Positions 1 to 20,989 of a stretch of 55,673 nucleotides of DNA are shown here, piece by piece. The DNA is from Saccoglossus kowalevskii. Taxonomy: Eukaryota > Hemichordata > Enteropneusta > Harrimaniidae. How positions within the stretch are numbered: position 1 is the first letter of the stretch; each line of letters starts with the position of its first letter. A program made the translations under genes and the position numbers. The notes under the pieces were generated by a model. That model saw only the letters and a list, made by a program, of their open reading frames with translations, ran no database searches and was not told the DNA's origin. The stretch spans positions 61,471 to 117,143 of the forward strand of contig NW_003149765.1 in NCBI RefSeq assembly GCF_000003605.2, in the 5' to 3' direction.

Positions 1-1010
1 TTTTGGCTTTGATTTTGGTGGGAAAAACGGCATGATTTTTTTTTCAAATCAAGAAATTAGTTATTTTTGGAAAGTAAACTGAGCATTTAAAGAATAATTT
101 AACACTGTTTACTGTGACAACAGCGCATTTGAAACAGAACATTTTCGCGTTGTTTTAATTTCGTTTTTATGGACTTACTGCGAAATTAAAAACCACGCTG
201 ATATTTTCTACAGTAGACTAAAAAGACATGTTTCAAGAGAATATAGACCGATTTCTTAAAAATTGTTAGAAACAAAACCAATTTTTTTTACATAAAAGCC
301 ATTCGTACAGTAACAGCGAGGGACTTCCGCGATCGCGTCCATCGCTACGAACCGGTAGTCGATCCGCCGGCGCCCAATTCACGATCATTACGTGGCAAAA
401 TTTCAACTTTGTCTGGCGCTTAATTGAGGTGTAAAATACAAAGTTTTTGTGGCACTGGCGCCTAATTGAAGGTGGCGCTTAACTGAAGACAAATACGGTA
501 TATCGTTTAAAAGTACAGTTGTACATTGAATGACACAGTGATATAAAAGTATGGCCCAGGGGTATGGCTTCCTCTCATATTTTTGCATTTGGTGGCGCAC
601 TTTCGGCGAGAGTCGGAAATCCGGAAACAGTCAACCGTTTCAGGATAGGTGGGCGTGGCTACAGCACGGGAAATATCTCAAATTTACTTGGATATGAGTA
701 ATCATTTTCAGCAAAAAAATCAATAATTGCCCATTTCAGTGGGGCACAGATCTAAAATGGGAAGCGTGTGGGTGGGCATTACACAGGCACTTTAATCCAA
801 AATTAAACAAAAAATTGATTATAGTAAATACTAGGTGTAAAATGTTGCACTAAAATTTGAGCAAGATTTATTTATTGCATTTAAAGCTGGAAATGTGATT
901 TGAAAGTTCATACATGTTAGGTCTGTAATATGGTTTTAAAGTAAGTATAATCATGTTTCATCTTGTGAAGGAAAAAAAGGTGAATTCATATTTAATGTAT
1001 ACTGTTTCAG
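1..1010 (+). other. Intron of MCM2 upstream of the first visible exon
   Basis: No exon was recognised here. The stretch ends in a pyrimidine-containing tract and AG directly before the first visible MCM2 exon. It contains three diverged copies of a ~17-nt motif around GGCGCYTAAYTGAAGG at 413-489. Confidence 0.6.
413..489. repeat. Three short imperfect repeats (GGCGCTTAATTGAGG type)
   Basis: Copies lie at about 413-429, 454-471 and 472-489, with one or two substitutions each. They are in the MCM2 intron. No function is visible; they may be a remnant of a mobile element. Confidence 0.5.
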
Positions 1011-8614
<7,604 letters not shown>

Positions 8615-9060
8615 ATAAATCTCTCAACACAAGCTATGTGTCTATACCCAATTATACATTTATATATATATATATTGTTGTTTTTCATTCGTAATTATCC
8701 ATCATTATCTGTTTGTGTGACAGATTTGGTGCTTACTCACAAATACTGAAGTCATCTTATTAGTAATACCTAAATATATTCTGCACATGTTTAGTTGCAA
8801 TCTCTCACCATTGTGATATCGCTCTTATGTGAAAATGACTTGTATCAGTCAAAGCTATTCAATTCATACAACACCTATGCACTGTTATATGCATAGGTAC
8901 CCCAACACTCACTGCCAATTTTGACATGTGAAATTCAAATAGAATTTATTTATTCGTCATTCATTGTTTTCACTGTGCATCTGTATTATTTTTTTAATTA
9001 AACAATTGATATGTTCTGTAGAAAAGAGTATTTTTGTAAGTTTACAACAAAAGTGAAGGT

Positions 9061-9066
9061 AATAAA
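9061..9066 (+). terminator. Candidate MCM2 polyadenylation signal AATAAA
   Basis: An AATAAA hexamer lies about 450 nt after the MCM2 stop codon. It was chosen by position only; an ATTAAA variant lies near 8996. Confidence 0.45.
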
Positions 9067-9580
9067 TGTGAAGATGGCTATGTCTAAAGCCAATCGGTCG
9101 GCGTCTATTTTAATGTGTCTATTGGAATAGCATAGTACGGAAAATGCATGATTATGAACGATTTATTCGGCCGAGTTGGGACAAAATTTGAAAATTATAA
9201 TTTCTTGTGTGTCAGTATGGCAATCAATTTTGATTCCTGTGAGCGAAGCAGACAGCACACATACCTGCAGATATCACAGTAATTTATTTGTAACTCTGAC
9301 AATGAACGCAATTGCTGTATGTTTCAGATTTACGGAATTCAGCATATTTCCTGTGATTGAGGGAGTTTGTAATTTCATTGTTGAAATAGTGTTCTATGCC
9401 ATCAGAACTTTCAGTCAGCACATAATATTGAAAATCGGGAGAGATGTTTTTAAAACAAAAGAAGAAAAACTCAGAATAGGGGAGGAAGTGTTCCTTATTT
9501 TATGTCCTGACAATTCAGGTTAGATGGATATATGTTTTTTTGACTCCTGTGTGAGAAGCACACAATGAGAGTCTTTGCTG

Positions 9581-9583
<3 letters not shown>

Positions 9584-9624
<41 letters not shown>

Positions 9625-9636
9625 CGTGCGTGTGTC
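9584..9636. repeat. (GT)n microsatellite grading into CGTG repeats
   Basis: A run of GT dinucleotides is followed by CGTGCGTGCG and TGTGTCC. It marks the left edge of the decayed repeat ladder. Confidence 0.95.
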
Positions 9637-9654
9637 CGTCCGTCTGTCAGTCTA

Positions 9655-10620
9655 TTCCACTGATATCTCCAGAACCATACATCAGTTTTTGATGAAACTT
9701 TGTGCATAGATGCTCTGGGCCAATGATTATGTTTTGGTAGAAAACCATGCATATTAATATTTAATTTGTATGATAATTAGCTAATTTTTAGCTGTTCCAT
9801 GACTATATTCCACTGATATCTAAAGAACCACTCATTGGATTTTGATAAAACTTGGTACATAGACGCTCTGAACTAATGCAGAGATTTGATTAGTTTTGGG
9901 TAAAAATCTGTGCATATTAATTACCTAATTTGCATAATAAGTCAATTTTTGGCTTTTCCTCTTGATATCTCGCGTACTAATCACATTTCAATGAAACACG
10001 ATACATAGATGTCATAGGACACTGCACAGATCTGATAGTTTTTAGGGTACTGGTAATATCAGTACATATTAATTACCCAATTTGCATAATTAATTTTGAG
10101 CTTTTCAAGTGGTAGTCATCACATTTCAATGAAACTTGGTGAATAGATACTCTAGGACTATGCAGAGATCGATTGTTTTGGGGTAGATATTTGTGCATAA
10201 TGACCTAATTTGCATAATAATTTAATTTTCAGCTTTTTCCACTGACATCTCGAGTACTAATCATCACATTTAAATTAATCTAGGACTATGCAAAGCCCCA
10301 ATTAGTTTTTGGGAAATATTTATGCATATTAATCACCTAATTTACATTATTAACCAATTTTCAACTTTCATACTGATATTTCAAATACTGATCATCACAT
10401 TTCAATAAGACTTGGTACATAAATGCTCTAGGGCAATTGACAAGCCTGATTAATTTTGGGTTAAATTCTGTTCATATCAATTCCCGAATTAGCATTTCAA
10501 TGAAACTTGGTACATACCGTAGATGGTCTGTTACATTGAGTAGACCTTATTAGTTTTACACTCCAATCTGCACATATTAATTACCTGATTTGCATAATTA
10601 AATTTCAGCTAATAATTTTG
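9655..10620. repeat. Degenerate ~145-bp tandem repeat ladder
   Basis: At least six diverged units recur. Each contains a version of TTCCACTGATATCTC, then TCACATTTCAATGAAACTTG, then GGTACATAGATGCTCTAGG, then TTAATTACCTAATTTGCATA. Unit starts fall near 9655, 9809, 9955, 10100, 10237 and 10370, with a partial copy from 10492. There is no coding capacity; this looks like an old satellite or stacked element remnants. Confidence 0.8.
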
Positions 10621-11048
10621 AATTAATTTTTAATTCGTCTCCAATACTGTCAGCCACAAGAGTTCTTTATAAGCTTTCATTGATTTTTAATTGCATGAGG
10701 TGTAGATCCTGTATTAATGACCAAATCAGTTGGACTCAGGTTTCAAGTCCCGCCTGTTATCTTCTATTGATTGTGTCTAATGGAAGTGATCAGTTTTCTA
10801 TTTTGAAATCTGACTTTATATTATAGCATTGGTCTCAAGTTGTGTTTACATTAAAATTGTTCCCGCTATGAAATGGCAAAATTGTTTGTTTGACTTAACA
10901 TTGCATGCACTATGAATTTTCTATGGGATTATTCATATTAGCAGCAAAATAAGCATGTGCATACATAACCATAATTAACTCAATAGTCATATATAGAGAT
11001 TTCAACAGAGTACTGTAACAATAGACATACAACAATATACATGGGACA

Positions 11049-11205
11049 TACTGTGGAATACTTTATTTTCGCTGAAAAGGCTTTTTGGACGTTTTGAATG
11101 GAATACATTTTCACTGATTTTTGATGAGTTTATATAGGAAAAAATGTATATTCGCTGGATTTTATTTTCACAGAATCCTCCTTTCAGCGAAAATATTCTA
11201 CAGTA
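11049..11205. mobile_element. Short inverted-repeat element, TA-CTGTRGAATA type
   Basis: The left end TACTGTGGAATACTTTATTT and the right end (reverse complement TACTGTAGAATATTTTCGCT) form inverted termini of about 20 nt. TA at each end could be the target-site duplication of a Tc1/mariner-type element. The interior repeats TTCGCTG-like words. Non-coding. Confidence 0.65.
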
Positions 11206-13446
11206 GTTGATTTGCAAGTATATGTGGCTCAGAACAGAAATAAACCTGTTACATGAGATGAAATGGCAATTTATGTAAAAAGAATGACATATGGACCTCT
11301 AGGTTAAGACTGAGATTAAGACCAAGAAGCGATGTCAGTGATGGAAAAGAGGAAGCATATCTTGAACATATTGATAGCACTTATATAACAAATTGTATCT
11401 CGCATGTTATATTTTAAGTTATTCAAGTTAAAAAAACGTAGCATGTTACATTATCTTTAGTGGTTGCAGGCTCTTTTCGTTGTCAGTGTTGCAGAATTGT
11501 ACACGTTAGATTTGGACTTTTGGTCTATAACGTATATACACAATAGTTATTAATATAACAAATTAATATTAGGTATAATCGACAGTCTATGGTGAGTGTA
11601 TTAGCTGTGAAATGACCTTATCGCTCCTAAATATGAAAACAAAGGTACTTTATTTAACCATGGAGATCAATAAATTAACAAAATGCATCTGGCAAAATAA
11701 ATCGAACCTACTAGTAATTTGAACACTACATAACAAACGGGTGACAAATAGATAAAAGTAAATAAATATAACGATATAATCGTGGCACAATTTGTGTCCG
11801 ATATACAAGTTGTTTGGTTGTGAATGACTGTCTCTAGTATATTGTTTCAACATAGGTTTCATTATTAAATACTAACTGTCGTACATTTCATAATTTCATG
11901 TTTTTGTCACTTCTCAAAAGAGACCGAAAAAATACTATTTTTTTTTAAAAATGGAATTATTTTGTCCATGTTTATTTCATTTAAAGCTGGTTGAACGCGA
12001 TAATGAATAATGATGTATTAGTGAATATTGTTGATAGGATGCATCATATGTAATACGCATAAGATTAAACTAAACGTAATTCGAAAACGGGGATTTTTAA
12101 TTTCACCTTCCTTGGTTCGTTCATACGAGCCTTGGCCGATTTCATTCAAACTTCACACGGATCATACCACATCATACATATGCACATATATTTGTTTCAT
12201 GATTCAGGAAGGCCGAAAGGCGGCCATTTTAGTGCTAAATTTTCATCAAAATCAATCATTTCTGTAGTTATCAAACTAGAACTTGTTCGTGTATGTACAT
12301 ATTTCATTCACATTTGCACCATTATTACATTGGACATGGTGAGACCTTAATACATGTCATTTTTTCTCAGATCAGATTAAAACAAATTTAAATGACTGAC
12401 TTTAACTACTGCTGATCCAGGGTCATATATCTCTAACAAGCCTTGGACGATCTCATTCAACACAATAATACACAAATACCGGTATACAGTTTGTATCATA
12501 TCTGTCATGTGAGTATCAGTCATAAATAAATAGTAAAGACGTGAGTATTGGCCATCATACAACCGGCAACCGACAGTATTAACGCTGGATTGTTGTAATC
12601 TACCATCATCCTAACCACGCGAATCTTACACTAGGTCATTGTTTCTTTCTTTCTTCTGAAATCGTTCTTTTCATAACCAATCTTTTTTTGTGATTTGAAC
12701 AAATATTGCCGACTGGGTTCCACGCCATTTTCTCTGAAAAGAAACAAAACACACTTTTTCTGTTTAATCTTAGTACATAGGATATCAGCAGATACGTCTT
12801 TTCCAACATTTTTGTTGTGATTGATTCAATATGGCCGACTGACAGCCAATTTTTTTTGTGATTTGACCAGATATGGTCAAGATTTCTGAGTAAGGAATTC
12901 TCCGATAATTATTGAGGTGTTTGCTATAGACCGATATTAGATTGTTATCGGCCGGGCTGGATCATAGTCAAAATATCTGAGTTCGGGAATTTTCCGATAT
13001 TTATCAAACTTTTACATTGGCATTAGACGGAATGGGTTTGGTTCATAGTCATGAATTTTGGGGTTGGGAATCAGTATATCTGACACATTTTATAATGATC
13101 TAAAATCCGATAATAAAAATAATACGCAATATCCCGCCATCATGGTTCCAGGCATGCCAACGCTTATTGTTCGAGGCTGAGTTCGGACAGTTAATGGTAC
13201 TTTTCATGAATATTTAATTCCCAAACTTGATTTTATCTTATTTCCGGTAAATCCTAAAAACATGAAGCAAACTCGATCGGAGACGGGGCAGTTGGTGCAA
13301 ATCCCTCAATGACTAAGTGTAGTTTATAGACTTGCTGGCATGGCGACAAACAAGAGAAAACGTGGGTAAAACTTCAACAAGAACAAAATAAATAGGGTAA
13401 TGTCAGGCGAAATCTGGAGCTACGTAACCACAACTACAAGGTTGAT

Positions 13447-13579
13447 TTAAAGGGCGGCAGTCGACTTACCGCGTCCTGTTCGATATGGGACTCATAGCGA
13501 CGTATACAACGCGTATAAAATACATTGTTTATTTACATGAAATTCGAACACGCGCTGCGCGACGACCACCGCGCTTTAA
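13447..13579. mobile_element. TTAA-flanked MITE, family B (copy 1)
   Basis: Length is 133 bp. It runs from TTAAAGGGCGGCAGTCGACT to GCGACGACCACCGCGCTTTAA. The termini are inverted repeats and match the elements at 36490-36621 and 49474-49667, and the right end at 43570-43685. No coding capacity. Confidence 0.8.
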
Positions 13580-14395
13580 GATTATAAAGTAAATGTTTTA
13601 TTTATGGAATGGAAGTGCGTTCTTCTATAGTTACTGTATATTAGTACTGCTGTCTGGTTTGAACAATGGTGATCGCCTCCATGCATATGGACTAGCCATA
13701 CGTCAAGGCTGCACAATGACACTCCGAGTTCATGGTGTCAGACAGGGGACAACCCATGGTCATCACCATAAGTTCGTATGAATGTCAACGTACCCTTGCA
13801 CTTCTAGGTGACGACCTCTACGTATACACACTACGGAGAAAACACGGCGTGTTTATGTCTATGATAATCGGGACCAACTATTTAATTGTAGCAGATCTGA
13901 ATCCAGAAAACTATACGTGAACGTTTTCATAAATGAATGGCGATTTGTTTTGTGAAAAAAAGTCGCAGTTGGTCTATCAGGTAAGTAATTGAGATACTCA
14001 CCGTAACCGTTTGTGTTGGCAGTGTCATATTTACTAGTCATGGGGACGGTGTTTGAGCGAAATGGTGTATATAGTTTCTAACTGTATAGATTTATTTTAA
14101 TTATGGGGTTCCCACGTGATGAAAACTGTGGAAAGGTGGGATGGCTGAAGAGAGAAAAAAAAACGTTTGCACGATGACTTCGAAAACAATTGGGAAAACA
14201 AATTTCTCCACCCCCATTAATAAAATGGGTGATCCCTTCATGGACGTTGCGTCATGAATGATCGTGCGTGTATTGGTAATTAGTCATCACACATTCAGTC
14301 GAAGAGTTGTGTTGCTTCTGACGTAAACGTGCTACTCTTTATAACACACAGGGAATAGTGTTTTATAGGTCAGTCCAGACGAGGTGGTGTCGCGG

Positions 14396-14413
14396 ATGGG
14401 ACTATGGCCTTAA
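14396..14413 (+). promoter_or_regulatory. Five-codon uORF overlapping the SDR start
   Basis: ATG GGA CTA TGG CCT TAA reads across the SDR start codon (14404) in another frame and terminates inside the CDS. The main ATG has the better context (A at -3, G at +4). Whether the uORF is in the mRNA depends on the unknown transcription start. Confidence 0.4.
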
Positions 14414-17400
14414 GTGAGCATTGTCATGAACTCCACAGTCACAGGGTATGCGTAATCACAGGTGCCAATACCGGAATAGGCTTCGAATCGGCCAAGATTA
14501 TGGCGGAAATGGGGTATGATGTCATTCTGGCGTGTCGTAGCAAAACACGAGGGGAGGACGCGATTCGAAGATTGAACACGATGATCCCAGACGCCAGGTG
14601 CCAGTTTATAAAGGTGAGTTGACCTACTTACCAGTGACTACGTATACGTGCGAGCCCGAGCTCACACTCAGTACGGTACAGTGCGTGTACCGTCCCACGT
14701 GCAACAGAGACCCCGTCATTGTAGATAATTTACAATGGTGGTAGAATTATTCCTTGGTTGAATACGAGACAGTCAAAAATGTTTGTCAATTGCCACGTTG
14801 ATCAAACGTAAAGTGTTGCATTGTTATCGATTGTGTGTGCTTGACAATATTTCGAGATATCCGAAATGACCCCGTTATATTACACACCATAGCATTGAAT
14901 CAGTATTACTGTATCACGAACCTTGACCTTTTTGTTTCAATCAATAACAATTACATTAACAGTTCTTCAAGGATATCACGGAGAATCCAGTTTATGTGGC
15001 AGCTTTATTGTTATGCAGTTCTGTACTTAATCGCGTGTCTGTTTGCATATCATAATATATTTTTCTTTGGTTATATCTTCTATGTATAACAGTATAAATG
15101 AAGCACGGTATTTCACGCACAGCTATTGTGTTTTCTCCCCGAAAACGATGTGCAAGGCGTTGAAACAAAATGAAAATCGAAAAACAATCTTAGTTTCACA
15201 TGAAAACGCTCAGCGTGTTCGAATATTTGGCGTTAATACATTTTACCTATGTCACTATCCCAGCATATCCTGTTTTCAATCCAATGCAAACTGTGCTGGT
15301 AGTTAGTTGTTTGTTTACTCGGAAACTTCTAAAAAACGTTGTCAATCAAACTATACATAACAGTCATTTAATGAGACAATACCCAAGGTGATTCTAAGGT
15401 AGAAATGCCCAGGACGGAAGCGGTGGTGATGCCCTAAACCACATGCACGTTATCCAATGGTGATATCGTATCAATACATTCCTTTTTTAATATTGTGTTT
15501 TGATTATTACTGCAACATGACCGCCAGGTAAAGTACATTGCAAGTACAATGTAGAAAATATATATAGGTATATAATTGTTTCAGCCTCAGTCCACAGACA
15601 GAATTTTAATCGACAGTAATTTGCATATTGTATGGCGTGTTCATTGCAACGTACGTGTTTTATGTAACCCATTTTATGCAGAGCAAGATTGTATGTACGC
15701 AGAACACTTGAAGTCAGTGCGAAGCTACTTATAAGACTGTGCATGATCGGCTGCACAATGCTGACATCTAAACGTCAGACCAATCAGAGAGTAGCTTTTT
15801 TTGTCCCCTTTTTCAAAAGGGACACCCGTTGAATAATAGCAGAGACAATGCACATCGTCGGACAAACAATTAGTTTGTTTCGGTCATGGAATTGTTTCAG
15901 CGATGTTCTGTTAGAATGACATGCATGATGCCAAAACCACCAATTTAGGGAATTCCGTGAAATAAATAAAGACCATTAAAATAGTACTGTGGCGTCACAT
16001 GTGTGGTTTTAAAAGGCCCCATGCGGCGACAAATTGCAAGTTACGTTGATAATTCACGTAGTATATGAATTGTGTTTGGACAAAATAGGTACTAGTAATT
16101 CGGGCTCTGTACAAATTAAAAACATTTTCCCAGCTGATCCTTTGTAAGTGAATTTTGTTACCTCTTCATTTTAGTGTGATCTTGCTTCTTTGGAGTCCAT
16201 TCAAAATTTTGTCGATGAGTTTCACGCAACGGGGAAACCTCTACACGTACTTTGCAATAACGCTGGGTTGACAACACAGATGATCGGCCGTCTTGAAACG
16301 GACGACGGCTTCGAAATGACGATGGGCGTCAACCATCTTGGTGAGTATTTGTAAAGTTCGAACGGCCGGGGAATGGAGTTAGTTTCGGATAAAAACTTTC
16401 CAATGTACCCCTTACCCGATCGTAAAGACTCCAGCCTCCCAATTCAGTTGCATATGCGCCTGTAGTAGATAACCATAAGGTCTCTCAAGAGGGTCATATA
16501 CAATTAATTTGAAGGGCAAGTGAGGGCAGGGGCTGCGTTAGAATTATGATTAGAAATGCGGTACATTGGAAAGTCTTTCCGGTTTCTGTGGCAAAATACA
16601 GTTAAATTTAAAAAAAAAAGTTTAGCCATCTGTGAATATATTTGGACGTACAAGTGTCGGTGAACGAAATGACGTATCACGTTATGCGTGATTCGGAATC
16701 AAACTTGTCTATAAGATAAAAAAAAAAAAAGATGAATTTTCGATACGCACATAATTGTGTCCAAAAAATGTGTGTTCAGCCACAAAGTGAAATTTAATTT
16801 AGATTTGGTGTCATTTGGATGCTGTTTGGTATAAAACTATAGGAGTTAATGCAAGGGAAGAGGTCACTACGTAATAACATCGTCATATCATTATATAAGA
16901 ACGAGCATCCAGAACAACATTCTCATAACATCCCCTTTCCGTGTTTCTGTTGAAATTAAGCAATGAACTTAAATCCCTGAGAATTCGACCAGGTATGAAT
17001 TTAGACAAACACTACCAAGAGTGTTCTGAATACAATGATATTTACAAACTAAATATATTACCAAGTATCCGTGTTATATAAAATGTATGAGTGACCATTT
17101 CATCATTTTTTTTTCAAACAGGTCATTTTCTATTAACACATTTATTATTGGACGATTTAAAAAGAACAGCTAAGGACTGTGGAGAAGCCAGGGTTATTGT
17201 TACTACTTCCAAACTTCACGATCCCGAGAGCATGGGCGGAAGAAAAGGTAATCTCAGTGTTCTATAAATACGTGATTAGACTAACTCCAAGTCCAATTAG
17301 GATACTGAATACATAAATGAAAACAGGATTTTCAGCAAACAACCCTTGATTCCGCGACCATTCCACAAAACCCCTCTAATAAAACCTAAACTGGTCACCC

Positions 17401-19358
17401 AATTTCTAAGACACGTTATGTCATATATATATATATTACCTGGCCTTTTTTTTGGTCAGAGTCTTAAAATATGTACGAATAAATTAGTCTATTACACCTC
17501 CGACCTGTTTGTATGAGATTACACTAAAATCAGTCCAATTAAGTCAACGAATTTAGGCCAGACCAATGGTTTGTTATCACAGCTTTAGTGAGTTACGGTT
17601 GTAATTTTAGGAATGTTCAAATGATTTCGTCACGTCCATTTTTGTTCTGAAGTTTATGAACTTAGAGAAAACAATCTCATACCATCTTTCCTGGGTTTTA
17701 TGGATCGACAAATCAAACACGAACTAAATAACTTGGGAAACATTGACTTGGTGCGAACTAGACAACTTTACCAGCGGTTGGTGTATAGCTTTTCTTGTGT
17801 TAGTCGGTCTTTGACAAATTTAAAGACACCAGATGTTAGTAGCGGAAATGACTGAAATGTCATAATAGTGATAGGCACACAACAGTCGACATGATTCAAC
17901 CATGGCCCTAACTCATCTAAGATGAGATGTCAAAGCGCCGTTTATGTTCAATTTTTCTTTATATTCCAGGTCCCAAAGCCCATATGGATTTTCAAAACTT
18001 ACAACTAGACAAACAGGGTACGTTCAGCGGTGTACTAGCATACAAGAACGCTAAATTAGCAAACGTCCTATTTACATACGAACTAGCGAGACGACTGCAT
18101 GGAACTGGCGTAACGTGTAACTGTTTCCATCCAGGTAAGATTACCGTTGTACATCATTGCACTGTGTTGACTGTTACATTACTTTACAATGCATACGAAC
18201 ACAGTGCCTTGGTAGAGGGACTATGACACCACAGCTATTTGGGCATTCAAGTTGTAAACGAAACACAGAATGACAAACTACGGTTGGATTAGGCGTATGG
18301 GGATGGCATCGTCTGATTGCACGGTTTCATTCTGTTCCCCATAAATAAATTGATGCATTAACTTTAAGCTGGAATATTATAATACCTTGGAAATTCAAGA
18401 TGAGACTAGGTGCAGGTGCTTAGGCTGTAGTTTTTTTTTTGTTTTTTTTTCGCTACATGTGATTATTTTTCTAGTCGTGTGCACGTGCCAGTGGTTACCA
18501 TCAACGGATGAAATTACGAAACGAAAAAGAAATGTAAAGCGAACCAAAGGTCACAACCACGGCAACTAGACAAGTGCACTTTTAACGTTAACTTTTAACG
18601 GGGTTTGAATAAGGACTGCGACATAAGCAGAGTTCGTGGTGCATGCGCATTAGAGACGTGCTTACCCAGAACGCCGTACAATGTAACGCACTCAGTTTGG
18701 GAAATAATTTGTTCATTACGGCAATAAAGGTTGTTATGTCAAGATATTTTTTCTCTTTACTACAGGGTTTATTGCAACGACTGAATTGTTCAGACATTTC
18801 GGGTGGCCATTCAAAGCTATGATGTATTTACTCTCTCCGTTATTGAGATGGTTCGGGGCGATTCGTTCGCTACAGCATGGCGGAGAAATGGTGTCATTCC
18901 TCGCGACAGATCCAAGTCTCAAAGGTATAAACCTCAAAAGTACAATATCTACTTGTTTTCAAATATAATACAAAAAAAATACAACAAGCCAGTGGATGAT
19001 CAAAAGAATATACAACAAGCCCGTTGTGCACCAAGTACTATTATAAGATATAGCTGGTTCGTAAAACAGTCAAATGATAAAAATCAACGGGCATTTTAAA
19101 ACGTTTTCGATCGAGCATGACAAAAAACAAGTTAGTATGAATAATTCAGATTTATCATTACTTTGTTGTGCTCATGAAATCAAATCAAATCCTGTCATGT
19201 AATTTATCATACCGATTTTAATAGGAGTCAGTGGTAAATACTTTGAAAACTTTAGAGAAGAATCAAGTTCGACTGAGTCGTATGATGAAAATGTGGCAAC
19301 GAAATTATGGAAGATCAGTGAAGAATTGGTTAAACTGGAAGACAAGCGGAAAATATGA
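14404..19358 (+). CDS. Short-chain dehydrogenase/reductase, retinol dehydrogenase 11-14-like
   Basis: A predicted NADP(H)-dependent oxidoreductase of the classical SDR fold, 319 aa. Exons: 14404-14613, 16175-16340, 17122-17247, 17970-18134, 18766-18924, 19225-19358. Donors and acceptors are all GT-AG and the phases agree. Residues 19-26 are the cofactor motif TGANTGIG, 98-101 are NNAG, Ser155 is in VTTSK, and Y192-x-x-x-K196 (YKNAK) is the catalytic pair. Residues after YKNAK (KLANVLFTYELARRL, GTGVT, HPG) are typical of vertebrate RDH11-14, as is the tail GVSGKYF. The segment GFIATTELFR also recalls the related protochlorophyllide reductases. I see no N-terminal membrane anchor of the RDH11/12 kind; the protein starts almost directly at the Rossmann fold, so it may be soluble. 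The exact ortholog and substrate cannot be told from sequence. Confidence 0.93.
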
Positions 19359-19922
19359 ATTGCGTAGCGTCAGCAAGCTTTTAAGAGGTTGACTAAAAGA
19401 GCGCCACCTAGCGGTAACGATATTGTCCTCATCGGACATCGGTCGGCGTGAAAGATATTTACGGTACACAAGTTCTTTACTGGATCCAATCCATCATGCT
19501 ACTCAAACATATACAGTTCATATTTTTTTACATAGTTATTCTCCTACAGAAATATAACAGATTATTTAAAGATTTTATGAAGGCTTGATTATACAAAACA
19601 ATTTCTTTATTTACCAGGGAGTGTAGCTTAAACTCAAAACAACCCCAAAAATGTTTGGAATAGGAATTTTATACATTTAATTAACTCAACACCCACCTGC
19701 CAGACAGGGTTCATACAATTGTTATCCTATTTGAATTTATATTTTTTAGCATTTAAATTTGGTACATGCCTGTCATGCAAGTAGCATTATCTGTATAATT
19801 GGTGGCATATATTTAATACTGGACTTGACAGTAATGAAAAACTGTGGTGACAACTCACACTTTTTTGCAAAGGATGCATATGTAATAATGTTACTTGTTT
19901 GTATTTTGAAAACAACTTTCTT

Positions 19923-19928
19923 AATAAA
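19923..19928 (+). terminator. Candidate polyadenylation signal of the SDR gene
   Basis: An AATAAA lies about 565 nt after the SDR stop codon. It was chosen by position only. Confidence 0.35.
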
Positions 19929-20118
19929 CTGTTTTTGTGTTCTTAACGTTTGTGGCAGTTTCATAGATTCTTGTGATGGCGGTGATACTACAGCTCAAAT
20001 ATATCATGTTTATATGTATATTTAATACAATTTATTATTTTCATTATTTTGTGTTAATCTATTAATCAATAGATTATTTTCTGAGGAAGAACACTCGCTA
20101 GTTACGTCCATTTTCAAA

Positions 20119-20197
20119 TGCAATATGGAGGTTCATGAATACATAGCATTATGATGTACCATGAACTGAAACACTTATAATTTTCATCCATATTGCA
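20119..20197. repeat. Nested inverted repeats (hairpin)
   Basis: The outer arms TGCAATATGGA and TCCATATTGCA are perfect 11-nt inverses. The inner arms GTTCATG and CATGAAC also pair. A possible small MITE remnant or structured RNA; not coding. Confidence 0.55.
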
Positions 20198-20989
20198 TCT
20201 TACATTACTTTCACAGTTACTTCAAATGTGCTTCAGAGATTAAATGAATTGAAATGTCTCACCTGTTCATTATCCTTCCTATTTTCAAAATAATTGCTCT
20301 TTTACAATAAATTTTGTACAGTCTGAGATTATTGCTATGGCTTTATCGGGTAGGATATTAAGGTTTGATTTTGATGGATTTCCGGACATACATGTATGTA
20401 CATTCATTTTATTTCAGTGACAATGGTTTCTAATTCCATAAGTTAAATGAGAATCAATGAGCAACAACAGTTGATGCAAGCACAACAAGATATTTGTATT
20501 TTATTTCAACTTTCTAATATTAATTAATGTTCAAATTTTCCTAGATGTCAGATTTTACATGCCAAATCTGTGACCATTATGGATCGATGAGATTAGAATA
20601 AGACTTTGAAGAAATAAAACAACTTGATGGATACACATTTAGTTCATAAAACACCTCATATGATTTACAGTATTACTCAATAATTCACATTTCCAGAATT
20701 AAAACATAGCATAAATAATACAACATTGCCCATTGAAAATCTAGATTATATTAACAAATGGATGAATGGATGCAAACTAATGATAAAAAAATATACAGGT
20801 ATTCTTAGCATGGCAAAAAAGAGTATGAAATTCCGAAACAATGCAATGTATCTAAACATTTACTGCAAAAAATACTGGCAAAAATTTGTGTAAACAATTC
20901 TGACCAAAAATGGACAAGAACTATGAATTCATCATAAAAAAATAAAAATAAATAATCATTTTCCTCAGATACTACTACACGTAATAATC

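Larger units (their letters stand above)
9067..14395. other. Intergenic region between MCM2 and the SDR gene
   Basis: No convincing coding exon was found on either strand. Open frames here (for example 9176-9523 on +) resemble no family and lack splice or codon support. Contents are a GT microsatellite, decayed ~145-bp repeats (9655-10620), a TA-flanked inverted-repeat element (11049-11205) and a TTAA MITE (13447-13579). Confidence 0.6.

Noticed and set aside
110-215. Possible small TA-CTGT...ACAG-TA inverted element
   Set aside because: Only about six terminal nucleotides match; too weak compared with 11049-11205 and 39272-39501.
9176-9523. 115-codon + strand ORF after MCM2
   Set aside because: No recognisable domain and AT-rich chance composition; it abuts repeats.
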